A stretch of DNA of 64,000 bases. It comes from Deltaproteobacteria bacterium (lineage in GTDB: Bacteria > JADJOY01). Below are positions 39,671-49,238 of this stretch, in pieces. Where the stretch lies: assembly GCA_016713535.1 (NCBI GenBank), contig JADJOY010000022.1, positions 124,001-188,000 of the forward strand. The letters are read 5' to 3'. A model generated the notes under the pieces. That model saw only the letters and a list, made by a program, of their open reading frames with translations. It had not been told where the DNA came from and did not search any database. The translations under genes were made by a program, and so were the position numbers. Each line of letters starts with the position of its first letter. Position 1 is the stretch's first letter.

Positions 39671-40246
39671 TCAGACTCGGTACACCTCGATCTGTTGCAG
39701 GACGACGTCCTGGCGCGGTCGATCCTGCGGTCCCGTAGGCGCGCTCGCGATCTGGCTGACGATATCGAGCCCCTCGACGACCTGGCCGAAGACCGTGTGG
39801 CGGTTGTCCAGATGCGGCGTCGGCACTTCAGTGATGAAGAACTGCGACCCGTTCGTCCCGGGTCCGGCATTCGCCATCGACAGCACGCCTTTCCCGGCGT
39901 GTCTGCGCTTGGGGCTGAATTCATCCCTGAAGCGCCAGCCAGGCCCGCCGCGACCGGTACCGGTAGGGTCGCCTCCCTGGATCATGAAGTTCTTGATGAC
40001 GCGGTGAAAGATCGTTCCCGTGTACAGCGCCACCGTCGTCTTCTTTCCCTTGGGGTCGGTCCACTCGACCTTCCCCAGCGCGAGTGCGACGAAGTTGGCA
40101 ACCGTGCGCGGGGCATCCTCCTCGAACAACTCCGCGACCATGTCACCGAGAGTGGTCTTGATACGGCAGAAGAGCTTGCCAGTACCAGGAACGGTCTCCG
40201 CGGTGGACGGAGCGGGCGAGTCGGGTCCTTGCGTGGAAGTAGACAT
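39671..40246 (-). CDS. Peptidyl-prolyl cis-trans isomerase, cyclophilin type
   Basis: The 191-residue protein contains the cyclophilin core: FHRVIKNFMIQGGDPTGTGRGG near residue 80 (catalytic Arg and Phe), MANAGPGTNGSQFFI near 123, and HTVFGQVVEG near 150. No signal peptide is seen, so it is cytoplasmic. A Ser/Pro-rich lead of about 20 residues precedes the core. It is convergent with ruvB, with a 30-bp gap. Confidence 0.92.
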   Translation of the reverse strand: MSTSTQGPDSPAPSTAETVPGTGKLFCRIKTTLGDMVAELFEEDAPRTVANFVALALGKVEWTDPKGKKTTVALYTGTIFHRVIKNFMIQGGDPTGTGRGGPGWRFRDEFSPKRRHAGKGVLSMANAGPGTNGSQFFITEVPTPHLDNRHTVFGQVVEGLDIVSQIASAPTGPQDRPRQDVVLQQIEVYRV

Positions 40247-40364
40247 GGGGCCTCGTGGTTGTGCGTGGATGGGATGGTGTCGTAGGCAGGTCCAGCCTCG
40301 TCGATGACCCTATCGAAGCCCTGAGCCGCGAACAACCATCACACCGCCCTGCTTGCGGCACGTA

Positions 40365-40662
40365 ATGCCCGACCTTACACTCGACAGGGTGCTCGACAAA
40401 GAACGACTTCTTCGCGCGTCTGGAGCGCGACCTGACCCAGGCCGACGCAGCCCGCGAGCTCAACGTGAGCCGCTCCGAATACGGACGGTGGGAGCGGGGT
40501 CTCACCCAACCGCGCCCCCAGCACCTCATTCGCATCGCACGATTCTGCAGCTGCGAAATCGAAGAGATTCGAATTCCAGGTCCAGATGGGTACGTGTTGA
40601 CTCACCGTCGCCCCGCCAGAATCCGCGCTGCCGTTTCGATCGAGCCTACGTCCGACCGTTGA
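40365..40662 (+). CDS. Small XRE-family helix-turn-helix protein (one frameshift)
   Basis: The sequence reads MPDLTLDRVLDK from ATG 40365. After removing one A near nt 40399 it continues as NDFFARLERDLTQADAA then ELNVSRSEYGRWERGLTQP, an unmistakable XRE HTH with the SRSEYGRWERG recognition helix region, giving about 98 residues. As it stands the frame is broken, so a simple open-frame search misses it. The target is unknown; neighbours are cyclophilin (divergent) and a ferredoxin (convergent). Confidence 0.6.
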
Positions 40663-40718
40663 CGGACCGAGCGGGACGGCGTTCCCGACACTCGGGCGGT
40701 AGCCCCCTGCCGAGCGGC

Positions 40719-40997
40719 TTAGATCGGCTCGACGGCCATGTCCCCCATCACGACCGCCTGGCAGCAGAGGCGGTTCCGGGGGCCAGCGTCGTTCATTCGC
40801 AGGGTTTCCCGCTCGTTCTCGCCCATGGGCTGGAAGTTCTCGAGCCCTTCGTGAACGATCAGCATGCACGTCCCACACTGCCCCTCACGGCACCCGAACG
40901 GCACACTCGCGCCAACCTCGTCGACGACTTCCGCGAGCGGCGTACCCTTGGCCACCTCGACGGTGCGATTGTCCATGATGAAGCGAACCTTGGGCAT
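40719..40997 (-). CDS. 2Fe-2S ferredoxin
   Basis: This 92-residue plant-type ferredoxin has the ligand set CREGQCGTC near residues 36-44 and a fourth Cys in RLCCQAVV near 78. It transfers single electrons to oxygenases or reductases in the cytoplasm. The gene is intact, opens with MPKVRFIMDN, and has no partner reductase nearby. It is divergent from the hydroxyacid dehydrogenase operon. Confidence 0.92.
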   Translation of the reverse strand: MPKVRFIMDNRTVEVAKGTPLAEVVDEVGASVPFGCREGQCGTCMLIVHEGLENFQPMGENERETLRMNDAGPRNRLCCQAVVMGDMAVEPI

Positions 40998-41103
40998 CGG
41001 ACGACTCCCCTCCTGCTGAGAAGAATGGCGAAAGAGCGCGGCAGGGTAGCCGAGGCCTCCCCTTCAAGAATTCGACGTTCCGCGCGTCGGCTTCCTGTGG
41101 GGC

Positions 41104-41132
41104 TTCATCGCGATAGCCCGAGTGAGTACAAT
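41104..41132 (+). promoter_or_regulatory. Possible promoter of the sugar-acid operon
   Basis: TACAAT at 41127-41132 (five of six to consensus) with a weak TTCATC at 41104-41109 and 17-bp spacing lies 50 bp before GTG 41183. Confidence 0.4.
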
Positions 41133-41182
41133 CCGCCGCCCCGCGGGCGCAGACTCGCGCCCGACGAGCGTGGAGAGTCTCC

Positions 41183-42205
41183 GTGAAAGCCTTGGTCACC
41201 GCATCCTTCACCGACGAAGGTCTCGATCGGCTGCGGCGCCTCGCCGACGTGGTCTACGAGCCGTGGCACGAGTCGCACGCAATCCTTCGATTCGAGGAGC
41301 TCGCCGACAAAGTCGCTCAGGTGGGCGCCGACGTGCTGCTGGTGGAGGTGGACTTGGTCCACGGCGAGGTGTTCGATCGGTGCAAGCTCTCGTTGATCGG
41401 CGCTTGTCGAGCCGATCCCTTGACCGTCTCGGTCGAACGCGCGACCGACCTCGGCATCCCGGTGCTCTACACGCCGGGTAGGAACGCCGAGGCGGTCGCG
41501 GAGCTCGCGGTGTCTTTCATGCTGCTCTTGGCTCGCAACACGCTCCTGGTGATCTCCAGCCTCCGAACCCAGACCGAGACCGCTGCCGACCCCAAGGAGT
41601 ACATGGCGCGCTACGAGAAAATGCGGGGCTTCGAGCTCGGCTGTGCCACGGTCGGACTCGTCGGATTGGGGGCGGTGGCGCGAGCGGTCGCGCGCAAGCT
41701 CAGCGGGTTCGGTGCGCGGGTACTCGCGTACGACCCCTACGCTCCGGAGGAGGCCTTCACGGCGGTAGGTGCGACTCGCGCCTCGCTGGAGGGTCTTCTG
41801 AAATCAGCCGATTTCGTGAGCATCCACTGTGCGGTCACGGACGAGACGCGTGGTCTCATCGACGCGAACCGGCTCTCGCTGATGAAGCGTTCCGCTTACC
41901 TGGTGAACACCGCCCGTCCCGACATGGTCGACGAGGATGCGTTGTTCGCGGCGCTGGAGTCGCGCTCGATCGCCGGCGCCGGGCTCGACCTCCTACGCGA
42001 GGAACCAATCTCGCCCACCAACCGGTTCCTCGCGCTCGATAACGCGCTCGTGACCCCTCACATCGGCGGCGCCTCGCACGACGTCGTGCGTCACCAGACG
42101 AACATCCTGATGGACGATGTCGAGCGCTGGTTCCGGGGCGAGCGGCCGAGGTTCCTGGCCAATCCGGCGGTCTGGGAGCGTCGAACCAGCACGAGCAACT
42201 CGTGA
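41183..42205 (+). CDS. D-isomer-specific 2-hydroxyacid dehydrogenase
   Basis: The 340-residue protein has the NAD-binding VGLVGLGAVARAVARKL near residue 152 and an ENAR-like AYLVNTARPDMVDEDAL near 232 with catalytic Arg. GGASHDVVRHQTNI near 290 carries the catalytic His. It is PGDH/SerA-like in the catalytic domain but lacks the ACT or ASB regulatory domain. Its overlap with an FGGY kinase (GTGA) and the following class II aldolase point to sugar-acid catabolism rather than serine synthesis. The start is GTG 41183. Confidence 0.85.
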   Translation: MKALVTASFTDEGLDRLRRLADVVYEPWHESHAILRFEELADKVAQVGADVLLVEVDLVHGEVFDRCKLSLIGACRADPLTVSVERATDLGIPVLYTPGRNAEAVAELAVSFMLLLARNTLLVISSLRTQTETAADPKEYMARYEKMRGFELGCATVGLVGLGAVARAVARKLSGFGARVLAYDPYAPEEAFTAVGATRASLEGLLKSADFVSIHCAVTDETRGLIDANRLSLMKRSAYLVNTARPDMVDEDALFAALESRSIAGAGLDLLREEPISPTNRFLALDNALVTPHIGGASHDVVRHQTNILMDDVERWFRGERPRFLANPAVWERRTSTSNS

Positions 42206-43701
42206 ACTCGCGCGCTTGCGTACTTGCGCTCGACGCGGGCACGGGTTCGGGTCGAGCCGCAATCTTCACGCTGGACGGCGCGCTCATCGCCGTCGCGGAC
42301 CGTCAGTGGTCGTTCACGACCCCACCGAGCCTCGACCCTTTCGGCAAGGAGTTCGATGCCGGAGCGTTCCTGGACATGCTCGCGGATGCGACCCACGAGG
42401 CGCTCGATCGTGCAGGACGTTGCGAGATCCGCGCGGTCGCCACTACCGGGCTCAGAGGGGGCTCGGTCCTGATCGACCGGGCGGGGCAGGTCGTCGCGGC
42501 CTCGCCGATCCAGGACGTGCGTGGAATCCTCGTGGTGGGTGACGTCGACGGTGCCGTTCCCGACCTCTTCCGGCGCACCGGGCACACACCCACGTGGCTG
42601 TTCCCGCTCGCGCGTCTGGCGTGGTACCGCTCGGAGGAGCCCGACGTCTTCGCGCGTGTCGCGACCCTGCTCGCGATCGACGAGTGGCTCTCGTTCGCCC
42701 TCTCGGGCGAGCGCCGCGCGACTCCCGCCGGCGCGGGCGACAGCATGTGCCTCGACGTTGCCGCGAGAACCTGGGATGACGAGATTTTCGCATCCCTGGA
42801 TCTACCGCGGTCGCTCGTTCCGCCGATCGTGAACGCGGGCGAGATCGTGGGGGGCCTCACCTCGCCCGCCGCGCACCGGTTCAGGCTGCCGGCTGGCATC
42901 CCCGTGGTCGCGTGCGCCGGCGACACCCAAGCCGCCCTCCTAGGCTCCGGCGTCGTCGACGCCGGAGCCGTCGGCGTCGTCGCCGGCACCACCGCCCCCG
43001 TCATGGCGGTCACGGCAAGCGCCGTCTGGGACCCAGAAGGAAGCTTGTGGACGGGCTGCCACCCGATCCCGAGTCGCTGGGTGATCGAAGGCAACTCGGG
43101 ACGCGCCGGCAGCAGCTACGAGTGGATCCTCGACCTGCTAGGGCTTCACGGTGCTCACCGCTTCGCGGACGCCGAGCAACTCGCGGGGAGCGCGCCCCCT
43201 GGCTCGAACCGGTCCTTTGCCTTCCTCGGCGCAGAGCCCGTCGATCTGAGCAAGCTCAACCCTTCTCGCCCCGCAGGGTTTCTCTTCCCCGCGCCGGAGC
43301 TCGGCATCCCGGTAGGGCGCGCGGAGTTGCTGCGTGCCTCGCTCGAGAACGTCGCGTTCGCGATCGAGGCGAACCTGCGACGCATCGAGACAGCGACGCC
43401 TCTCGGTACGGGGGGGTTGGCCATGACTGGTGGGCTCAGTGCATCGGACCTGTTCGCCCGGATCGTGGCGAACGTCACGCGCCGACCGGTTCGTCGAGGC
43501 GGCCATCCACAGGGTGCAGCGCTCGGGTGCGCGGCTTGCGCAGCCGTGGGTGCGGGCGAATACGGCGACCTCACCGAGTCGGTATCGGCGATGGTCAGAA
43601 CCGAGATCGTGCGGGAGCCCGACCCGGCTACGTCCGATGTCTATCGCGACTCCTTCGAACAGTGGCACGAGCGCTGGCGGACCCTTCAATCGATCACGTG
43701 A
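42202..43701 (+). CDS. FGGY-family carbohydrate kinase
   Basis: The 499-residue kinase shows the phosphate-1 motif ALDAGTGSGRAAIF near residue 8 and VACAGDTQAALLGSG near 235. The FGGY-C region MTGGLSASDLFARIVANVTRRPV near 410 and GCAACAAVGAG near 443 complete the two-domain fold. It phosphorylates a sugar, sugar acid or AI-2-like substrate. Together with an aldolase and a hydroxyacid dehydrogenase it would phosphorylate, cleave and oxidise a short sugar acid. The exact substrate is not predictable. Confidence 0.88.
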   Translation: MNSRACVLALDAGTGSGRAAIFTLDGALIAVADRQWSFTTPPSLDPFGKEFDAGAFLDMLADATHEALDRAGRCEIRAVATTGLRGGSVLIDRAGQVVAASPIQDVRGILVVGDVDGAVPDLFRRTGHTPTWLFPLARLAWYRSEEPDVFARVATLLAIDEWLSFALSGERRATPAGAGDSMCLDVAARTWDDEIFASLDLPRSLVPPIVNAGEIVGGLTSPAAHRFRLPAGIPVVACAGDTQAALLGSGVVDAGAVGVVAGTTAPVMAVTASAVWDPEGSLWTGCHPIPSRWVIEGNSGRAGSSYEWILDLLGLHGAHRFADAEQLAGSAPPGSNRSFAFLGAEPVDLSKLNPSRPAGFLFPAPELGIPVGRAELLRASLENVAFAIEANLRRIETATPLGTGGLAMTGGLSASDLFARIVANVTRRPVRRGGHPQGAALGCAACAAVGAGEYGDLTESVSAMVRTEIVREPDPATSDVYRDSFEQWHERWRTLQSIT

Positions 43702-43709
43702 GGCACCCG

Positions 43710-44360
43710 ATGGAACCTTCGCTGGACGAGCTCAAACAGGCGGTTGCTGATTACAAGCGAAAGCTCCACGCACGAGGGCATATCGTCGCGCTGGCGGGGA
43801 ACGTCAGTACCCGCATACCGGATACGAACCACGTGCTGGTGACGCCGAGTCAAGTGCCCATCGATGCGCTCGGCGCAGCGGATGTCGTTACGATCAGCGT
43901 TGACGGCGATTTCGTGGACGGAAATCGTCCGCCGTCGTCCGAGGCGCGCGTGCACGCGGCCATCTACCGCGCCAGACCGGATGTCGGTGCGGTCATCCAC
44001 GGACACTCGCCTTACGCAACGGCACTCGCCGTGCTGGGCCGCCCGATCGAGCCAATCATGGACGAGTTCCTCCCATACGTTGGCGGCACGGTCGAGGTCG
44101 CCCCGTTCGGCATGAGCGGGAGCGCCGAGTTGATCGAGGGAACCGTCGAGGCACTCGGCCCGAGGGCGGCCGTGCTCCTTCGCCATCACGGGCAGGTGGC
44201 GGTTGGCAAGAACCTGGACAAAGCGTTCCAAGTCGCTGAACTGGTGGAGTGGGCGGCTCGCGTGACGTGGCTCGCGACCGTCGCGGGGCGTCCGGAGCGG
44301 CTGCCGCCGGAAGCGATCGAGACCAGTAGCGGCGTGTACGCTTACGTGAAGGACATGTGA
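43710..44360 (+). CDS. Class II aldolase/adducin family protein
   Basis: The 216-residue enzyme has the metal-binding His pair in VIHGHSPYATAL near residue 95 and a third His in LLRHHGQVAVG near 155. The phosphate-binding loop is GNVSTRI near 30, as in fuculose-1-phosphate aldolase and ribulose-5-phosphate 4-epimerase. It probably cleaves or epimerises the product of the FGGY kinase, which ends 8 bp upstream. It closes the operon; a hairpin follows at 44450-44465. Confidence 0.88.
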   Translation: MEPSLDELKQAVADYKRKLHARGHIVALAGNVSTRIPDTNHVLVTPSQVPIDALGAADVVTISVDGDFVDGNRPPSSEARVHAAIYRARPDVGAVIHGHSPYATALAVLGRPIEPIMDEFLPYVGGTVEVAPFGMSGSAELIEGTVEALGPRAAVLLRHHGQVAVGKNLDKAFQVAELVEWAARVTWLATVAGRPERLPPEAIETSSGVYAYVKDM

Positions 44361-44449
44361 AAACAGCACCGATCCCGCGGAGTTGGGGGTCCAGCGCCTG
44401 CGCCCACCCGGCAAGCTAGGCGCCCTTACACCACGCGTGCTATATGACC

Positions 44450-44465
44450 CGCCCGGCTTCGGGCG
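44450..44465. terminator. GC hairpin after the aldolase gene
   Basis: CGCCCG-GCTT-CGGGCG is a perfect 6-bp stem with a four-base loop, 90 bp after the aldolase stop. No T run follows. The surrounding 273-bp gap otherwise contains a lone TATATG at 44441 and the ribosome-binding site GGAGAGG of the next gene. Confidence 0.35.
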
Positions 44466-44633
44466 ACCGCCCGACGTGTAGCCGTTGCTCGCTGTACAGC
44501 CCGCGGCCTCCTGGCGCACCTCACCGGTAAGGTCGCCAGCCGCAGTAACCCAACAACCGACGTACCCAGAAGCGCCCTGCCCGCGGTGGAGCGGGTCCGA
44601 GCGGGCGGGGATGGAAACTAACGGAGAGGTCCG

Positions 44634-47072
44634 ATGCGTAGAATCTCAGCTCGAACGGTACCCGGCCAGGGGTCAAAGCCCGTGGCCCGACTTGCGGCGC
44701 TAGCCGCGGCGTTGTGGGCCGTGCTTCCCACCCCGCCCTCCTTCGCCAGCGAGGCGGAGCTCGTCCTTCCGGATCTCTCGACGGTGCATTTCCTCGGGTT
44801 GAGCGGCACCACGCTGCTCACCTTCGGACTCTTCGTGCGCGGGCGGATTGCTCTTCGGCGTGGCGATGCTCCTCAAGCTCCGTGCGCTCCCAGTGCACAA
44901 GTCGATGCGTGAGGTGTCCGAGCTGATCTATGCCACCTGCAAGACGTACCTGTTCACGCAGCTCAAGTTCATCCTCCTCCTCGAGCTGCTGATCGGGCTG
45001 ATCATGGCGATCTACTTCGGGGTGCTGCGACACTTCTCCGCGGACAAGGTCGGCATCATCCTCGCGTTCAGCCTGGTCGGGATCGCCGGCAGCTTCCTGG
45101 TCGCCCTCTTCGGCATCCGGGTGAACACGTTCGCGAACTCGAGGTCGGCGTTCGCGGCGTTGGGCGGCAAGCCATTCCCCACCTACTCGATCCCGCTGAG
45201 CGCCGGGATGAGCATCGGGATGGCACTGATCTCGATCGAGTTGCTGATCATGCTGGGCATCCTCCTGAAGGTGCCCCGTGAGTATGCAGGCCCGTGCTTC
45301 ATCGGCTTCGCGATCGGTGAGTCGCTGGGCGCCGCGGCGCTCCGAGTTGCCGGGGGCATCTTCACGAAGATCGCCGACATCGGCTCCGACCTCATGAAGA
45401 TCGTCTTCAACATCAAGGAGGACGACGCCCGCAACCCCGGCGTCATCGCGGATTGCACGGGCGACAACGCGGGCGACTCGGTCGGGCCCACCGCCGACGG
45501 TTTCGAGACCTACGGCGTCACTGGCGTCGCACTGATCACGTTCATCATGCTCGCGGTGAAGGACCCGACCGTTCAGGCTCAGTTGCTGGTGTGGATCTTC
45601 GTGATGCGCATCATGATGGTGATCACCAGTGGACTCTCGTACTACCTGAATGAGCAGCGCGCGAAGGCCGTCCACGGCAACGCAGAAAAGATGAACTTCG
45701 AAGAGCCGCTCACCCGGCTGGTGTGGCTCACCTCGGGCATCTCGATCGTGGTGACGTACCTCTTCTCGGCCCTGCTGATCTGGAAGCTCGGCGGCCACGG
45801 CTGGCTGTGGTTCCGCCTATCGACGATCATCACGTGCGGCACCCTGGCTGGCGCGATCATCCCCGAGTTGGTGAAGGTCTTCACGTCGACCGAGAGTGGC
45901 CACGTCCAGGAAATCGTCAACGAGTCGCGCGAAGGCGGCGCGTCGCTGAACATCCTGGCAGGCCTCACTGCGGGCAACTTCAGTGCCTACTGGATGGGGC
46001 TCGCAATCTTGGGCCTGATGGGAATCGCCTATCTGTCGAGCGGCGGCGCACTGCACGAGCTCATGGTCGCCCCGTCCGTCTTCGCGTTCGGCCTCGTGGC
46101 TTTCGGCTTCCTGGGCATGGGTCCTGTCACCATCGCCGTGGACTCCTATGGCCCTGTTACCGACAATGCCCAGTCGGTGTACGAGCTGTCCTTGATCGAG
46201 ACGATCCCCAACATCCGCGAGGAGCTCAAGCGCGACTTCGGCTTCGAGCCGAATTTCGACAGGGCCAAGGACTTCCTCGAGAGAACGACGGGGCCGGCAA
46301 CACGTTCAAGGCGACGGCCAAGCCCGTGCTGATCGGCACCGCCGTGGTGGGTGCCACGACGCTGATCTTCTCGATCATCGTGCTCCTGACGCACGGCCTC
46401 ACCGAGAACATCGACAAGCTGTCGATTCTCCACCCGCCGTTTCTCCTGGGACTGATCGCCGGCGGAGCCGTGATCTACTGGTTCACCGGCGCGACCATTC
46501 AGGCGGTCTCGGCCGGCGCTTATCAAGCTGTCGAGTTCATCAAGAAGAACATCAAGCTGGACTCCGGCGCGGAGAAGGCTTCGACCGAGGACTCGAAGAA
46601 GGTCGTGGAGATCTGCACCAAGTTCGCCCAGAAGGGCATGGGCAACGCGTTCGCGGTGATCGTGTTCTCGACGTTGTCGTTCGCGTTCCTCGACCCGTTC
46701 TTCTTCATCGGCTACCTGATCTCGCTCGCGATCTTCGGTCTTTACCAGGCGATCTTCATGGCCAACGCGGGCGGTGCATGGGACAACGCCAAGAAGATCG
46801 TCGAGACCACGCTCCGCCAGAAGGGCACCCCGCTCCACGCCGCATGCGTGGTCGGCGACACCGTCGGCGATCCCTTCAAGGACACCTCATCGGTCGCGAT
46901 GAACCCCATCATCAAGTTCACGACACTCTTCGGGCTTCTCGCCCTCGAGCTTGCGATCGAGGTGCCTCACGCGCTGAGCGTCGTGCTGGCGCTGGCGTTC
47001 TTCGTGGTTTCAACGTACTTCGTCTGGCGGTCGTTCTACACGATGCGTATTCAGCCGGGCACACACGGCTGA
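44634..47072 (+). CDS. hppA: Membrane-bound proton-pumping pyrophosphatase (two frameshifts)
   Basis: The enzyme couples PPi hydrolysis to ion pumping across the cytoplasmic membrane. A signal-like lead is followed by about 15 membrane helices. The PPi/Mg loops are GGIFTKIADIGSDL and EDDARNPGVIADCTGDNAGDSVG (residues 240-290) and GDTVGDPFKDTSSVAMNP near 750. GNTFKA carries Lys where K+-dependent enzymes have Ala, indicating a K+-independent H+ pump. Frame changes occur near nt 44842 (+1, or -2) and 46291 (one G missing); the net length is about 812. The ADGFETYGVTG loop differs from the common ADLFETYAVT. Confidence 0.88.
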
Positions 47073-47105
47073 TCGTCGACCAAGAACTTCACGCTAGGTT
47101 TCTCC

Positions 47106-47133
47106 GCGGGCCGAGGATCCGTCCTCGGCCCGC
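47106..47133. terminator. Strong 12-bp hairpin between hppA and kup
   Basis: GCGGGCCGAGGA and TCCTCGGCCCGC form a perfect 12-bp stem with loop TCCG, followed by GTCCCGTTTCGG. It starts 33 bp after the hppA stop and ends 14 bp before the kup ATG, so it also occupies the position of a leader or attenuator hairpin. Confidence 0.6.
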
Positions 47134-47147
47134 GTCCCGTTTCGGTC

Positions 47148-49108
47148 ATGAGCGACACTCCCCCCGGCGCCACTGAGCCCGCTCAACCGGCAACCGATCC
47201 CGCGGAAGCCGACGACCCCACCCTCGACCACGGGGGTGGACACGGTGGTGCCGGACTCGCTGCGCTTGCCCTTGGAGCGCTGGGAGTCGTGTACGGCGAC
47301 ATTGGCACGAGCCCGCTCTACGCGATCAAGGAATGCTTCCACGGGATTCATGCGATCGAGGTGAACGCAGATAACATCCTCGGCGTTCTCTCGCTCGTGT
47401 TCTGGTCGCTCACGGGGGTGGTGAGCTTCAAGTACCTTGGCTTCGTGGTGCACGCCGACAACCGGGGCGAGGGCGGAATTTTCGCGCTCCTCGCCCTCGT
47501 CCCTGGCGCACGCGAGCGACTCGCCGACCGTGCGACGAAGGTCGCCGTGTTCGCGGCGCTCATGGGCGCATCGCTCCTCTACGGCGACGGCATGATCACG
47601 CCGGCGATCTCGGTCCTGTCCGCCGTCGAGGGGCTCGAGGTTGCCACCCGCGCCGCCCATGGTGCGGTCGTGCCGCTGACCTGCTTCATCCTGATCGGTC
47701 TGTTCATGGCCCAGCGCCGCGGAACGGCGGGCATCGGCCGGGTCTTCGGCCCCGTGATGGCTGTTTGGTTCATCACCATCGCGTCGCTCGGTGTGCGAGG
47801 GATCCTCCTCCACCCCCAGGTCCTCACCGCGTTGAATCCGGCCCATGCCGTCTCGTTCTTCGCAACCCATCACGTCCATGGCTTCGTGGTGCTCAGTTCG
47901 GTCGTGCTCTGCATCACCGGCGGCGAGGCGCTCTACGCCGACCTCGGTCACTTCGGACGCAAGCCAATCGAGCTGAGCTGGTTCTCGTTCGTATTCCCCT
48001 CGCTGGTCCTGAACTACTTTGGCCAGGGCGCATTGCTGCTCGCCCACCCCGAGGCAGCCACGAACCCATTCTTCGGGCTCGTCCCCAGGCTCCTCCTGCT
48101 GCCGGTCGTCGCGCTATCAACCGCAGCCACGGTGATCGCCTCGCAAGCGCTCATCACGGGGAGCTTCTCGCTCACCCAGCAAGCAATCCAACTTGGATAC
48201 TGTCCGCGGCTCCAGATCATCCACACCTCGCGCCGGATGCGTGGCCAGATCTACATCCCGGCCGTCAACGGTGCGCTCGCCGTGGCGTGCGTAGCCCTCG
48301 TCCTGCTCTTCCGCGAATCGAGTCGCTTGGCAGCTGCGTACGGAATCGCCGTCACGGCAACGATGGCGATCACATCGATCCTGTATTTCGTGGTCGTCAC
48401 CCGAAACTGGGGCTGGTCGCTCTGGAAGGCGATCCCGCCGGTGGCACTGTTCCTGGCATTCGACCTCACATACTTCGGCTCCAACCTGCTCAAGGTGGTC
48501 GACGGCGGGTGGGTGCCGATCCTGATCGCCACGCTCCTGCTGATCGCGATGTCGGCCTGGAAGGAGGGACGCGCCGAACTTGGCAAGCGCATCAGCGAGG
48601 CCTCCTTCCGCTCGACCTTTTACTCGCCGAGATCCACCGGAACGCTCTTCATCGCGTCAAAGGGACCGCGGTATTCCTCTCGTCGCTGAGCTCCGGAACT
48701 CCGCCGTCCCTGCTCCACCATCTCAAGCACAATCAGGTGCTTCACGAGCAGGTGGTGCTGCTCACGATCCAGGTTGCCGACGTGCCGAAGGTCGCGGGCG
48801 AAGGACGCCTGGAGCTCAAACCCCTCGGCGAAGGGTTCTACCGCCTCATCGCGCACTACGGCTTCATGGAGACGCCGAACGTGCCGGACATCGTCAGTCG
48901 CGCGAGCGCGCTCGGCCTGAAGGCCGAGCCGATGCTCACCAGCTACTTTCTCAGTCGCGAGACGTTACGTCCGACAGGCATCGGCCACATGTCGAGATGG
49001 CGCAAAGAGCTGTTCGCGCTGATCTCCCGGAACGCGCGCCCCCCCTCGGATTACTTCGGCCTGCCACCGGGTCGCGTCATCGAGTTGGGCCTCCAGATCG
49101 AAATCTGA
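47148..49108 (+). CDS. kup: Low-affinity K+ uptake permease, Kup/KUP family (one frameshift)
   Basis: Kup imports K+ with protons. The family start GALGVVYGDIGTSPLYA near residue 45, DNRGEGGIFALLAL near 103, LLYGDGMITPAISVLSAVEG near 145 and GGEALYADLGHFGR near 265 are clear, with 12 helices to about residue 465. A single base is missing near nt 48605. The restored C-terminal cytoplasmic domain (VKGTAVFLSS, HNQVLHEQVVLL, FGLPPGRVIELG) brings the length to about 653. Next to a proton-pumping pyrophosphatase, the gene suggests membrane-energy and ion homeostasis. Confidence 0.92.
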
Positions 49109-49116
49109 GCGCGGGC

Positions 49117-49137
49117 GTGAGCCTTCGCTCACTTTTT
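49117..49137 (+). terminator. Rho-independent terminator after kup
   Basis: GTGAGC-CTTC-GCTCAC followed directly by TTTTT, nine bases after the kup stop, is a canonical intrinsic terminator. Confidence 0.75.
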
Positions 49138-49167
49138 CGTGACATCGGTCACGGCGGTTGCTATAAG
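49138..49167 (+). promoter_or_regulatory. Promoter overlapped by CRP/FNR-like palindrome
   Basis: GTGACA at 49139-49144 (five of six to -35 consensus), a 17-bp spacer and TATAAG at 49162-49167 form a very good promoter about 75 bp before ATG 49239. The palindrome CGTGA-N6-TCACG at 49138-49153 overlaps the -35 and matches the CRP-family half-site in four of five positions on each side, suggesting repression or Class II-like control. Confidence 0.55.
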
Positions 49168-49238
49168 AGCGCGCTCGCAATCGGCGAGCGGCATCGCCAC
49201 GAAGACTCCCCCCTCCCACCATCTCTGCCCGCCGCCTC

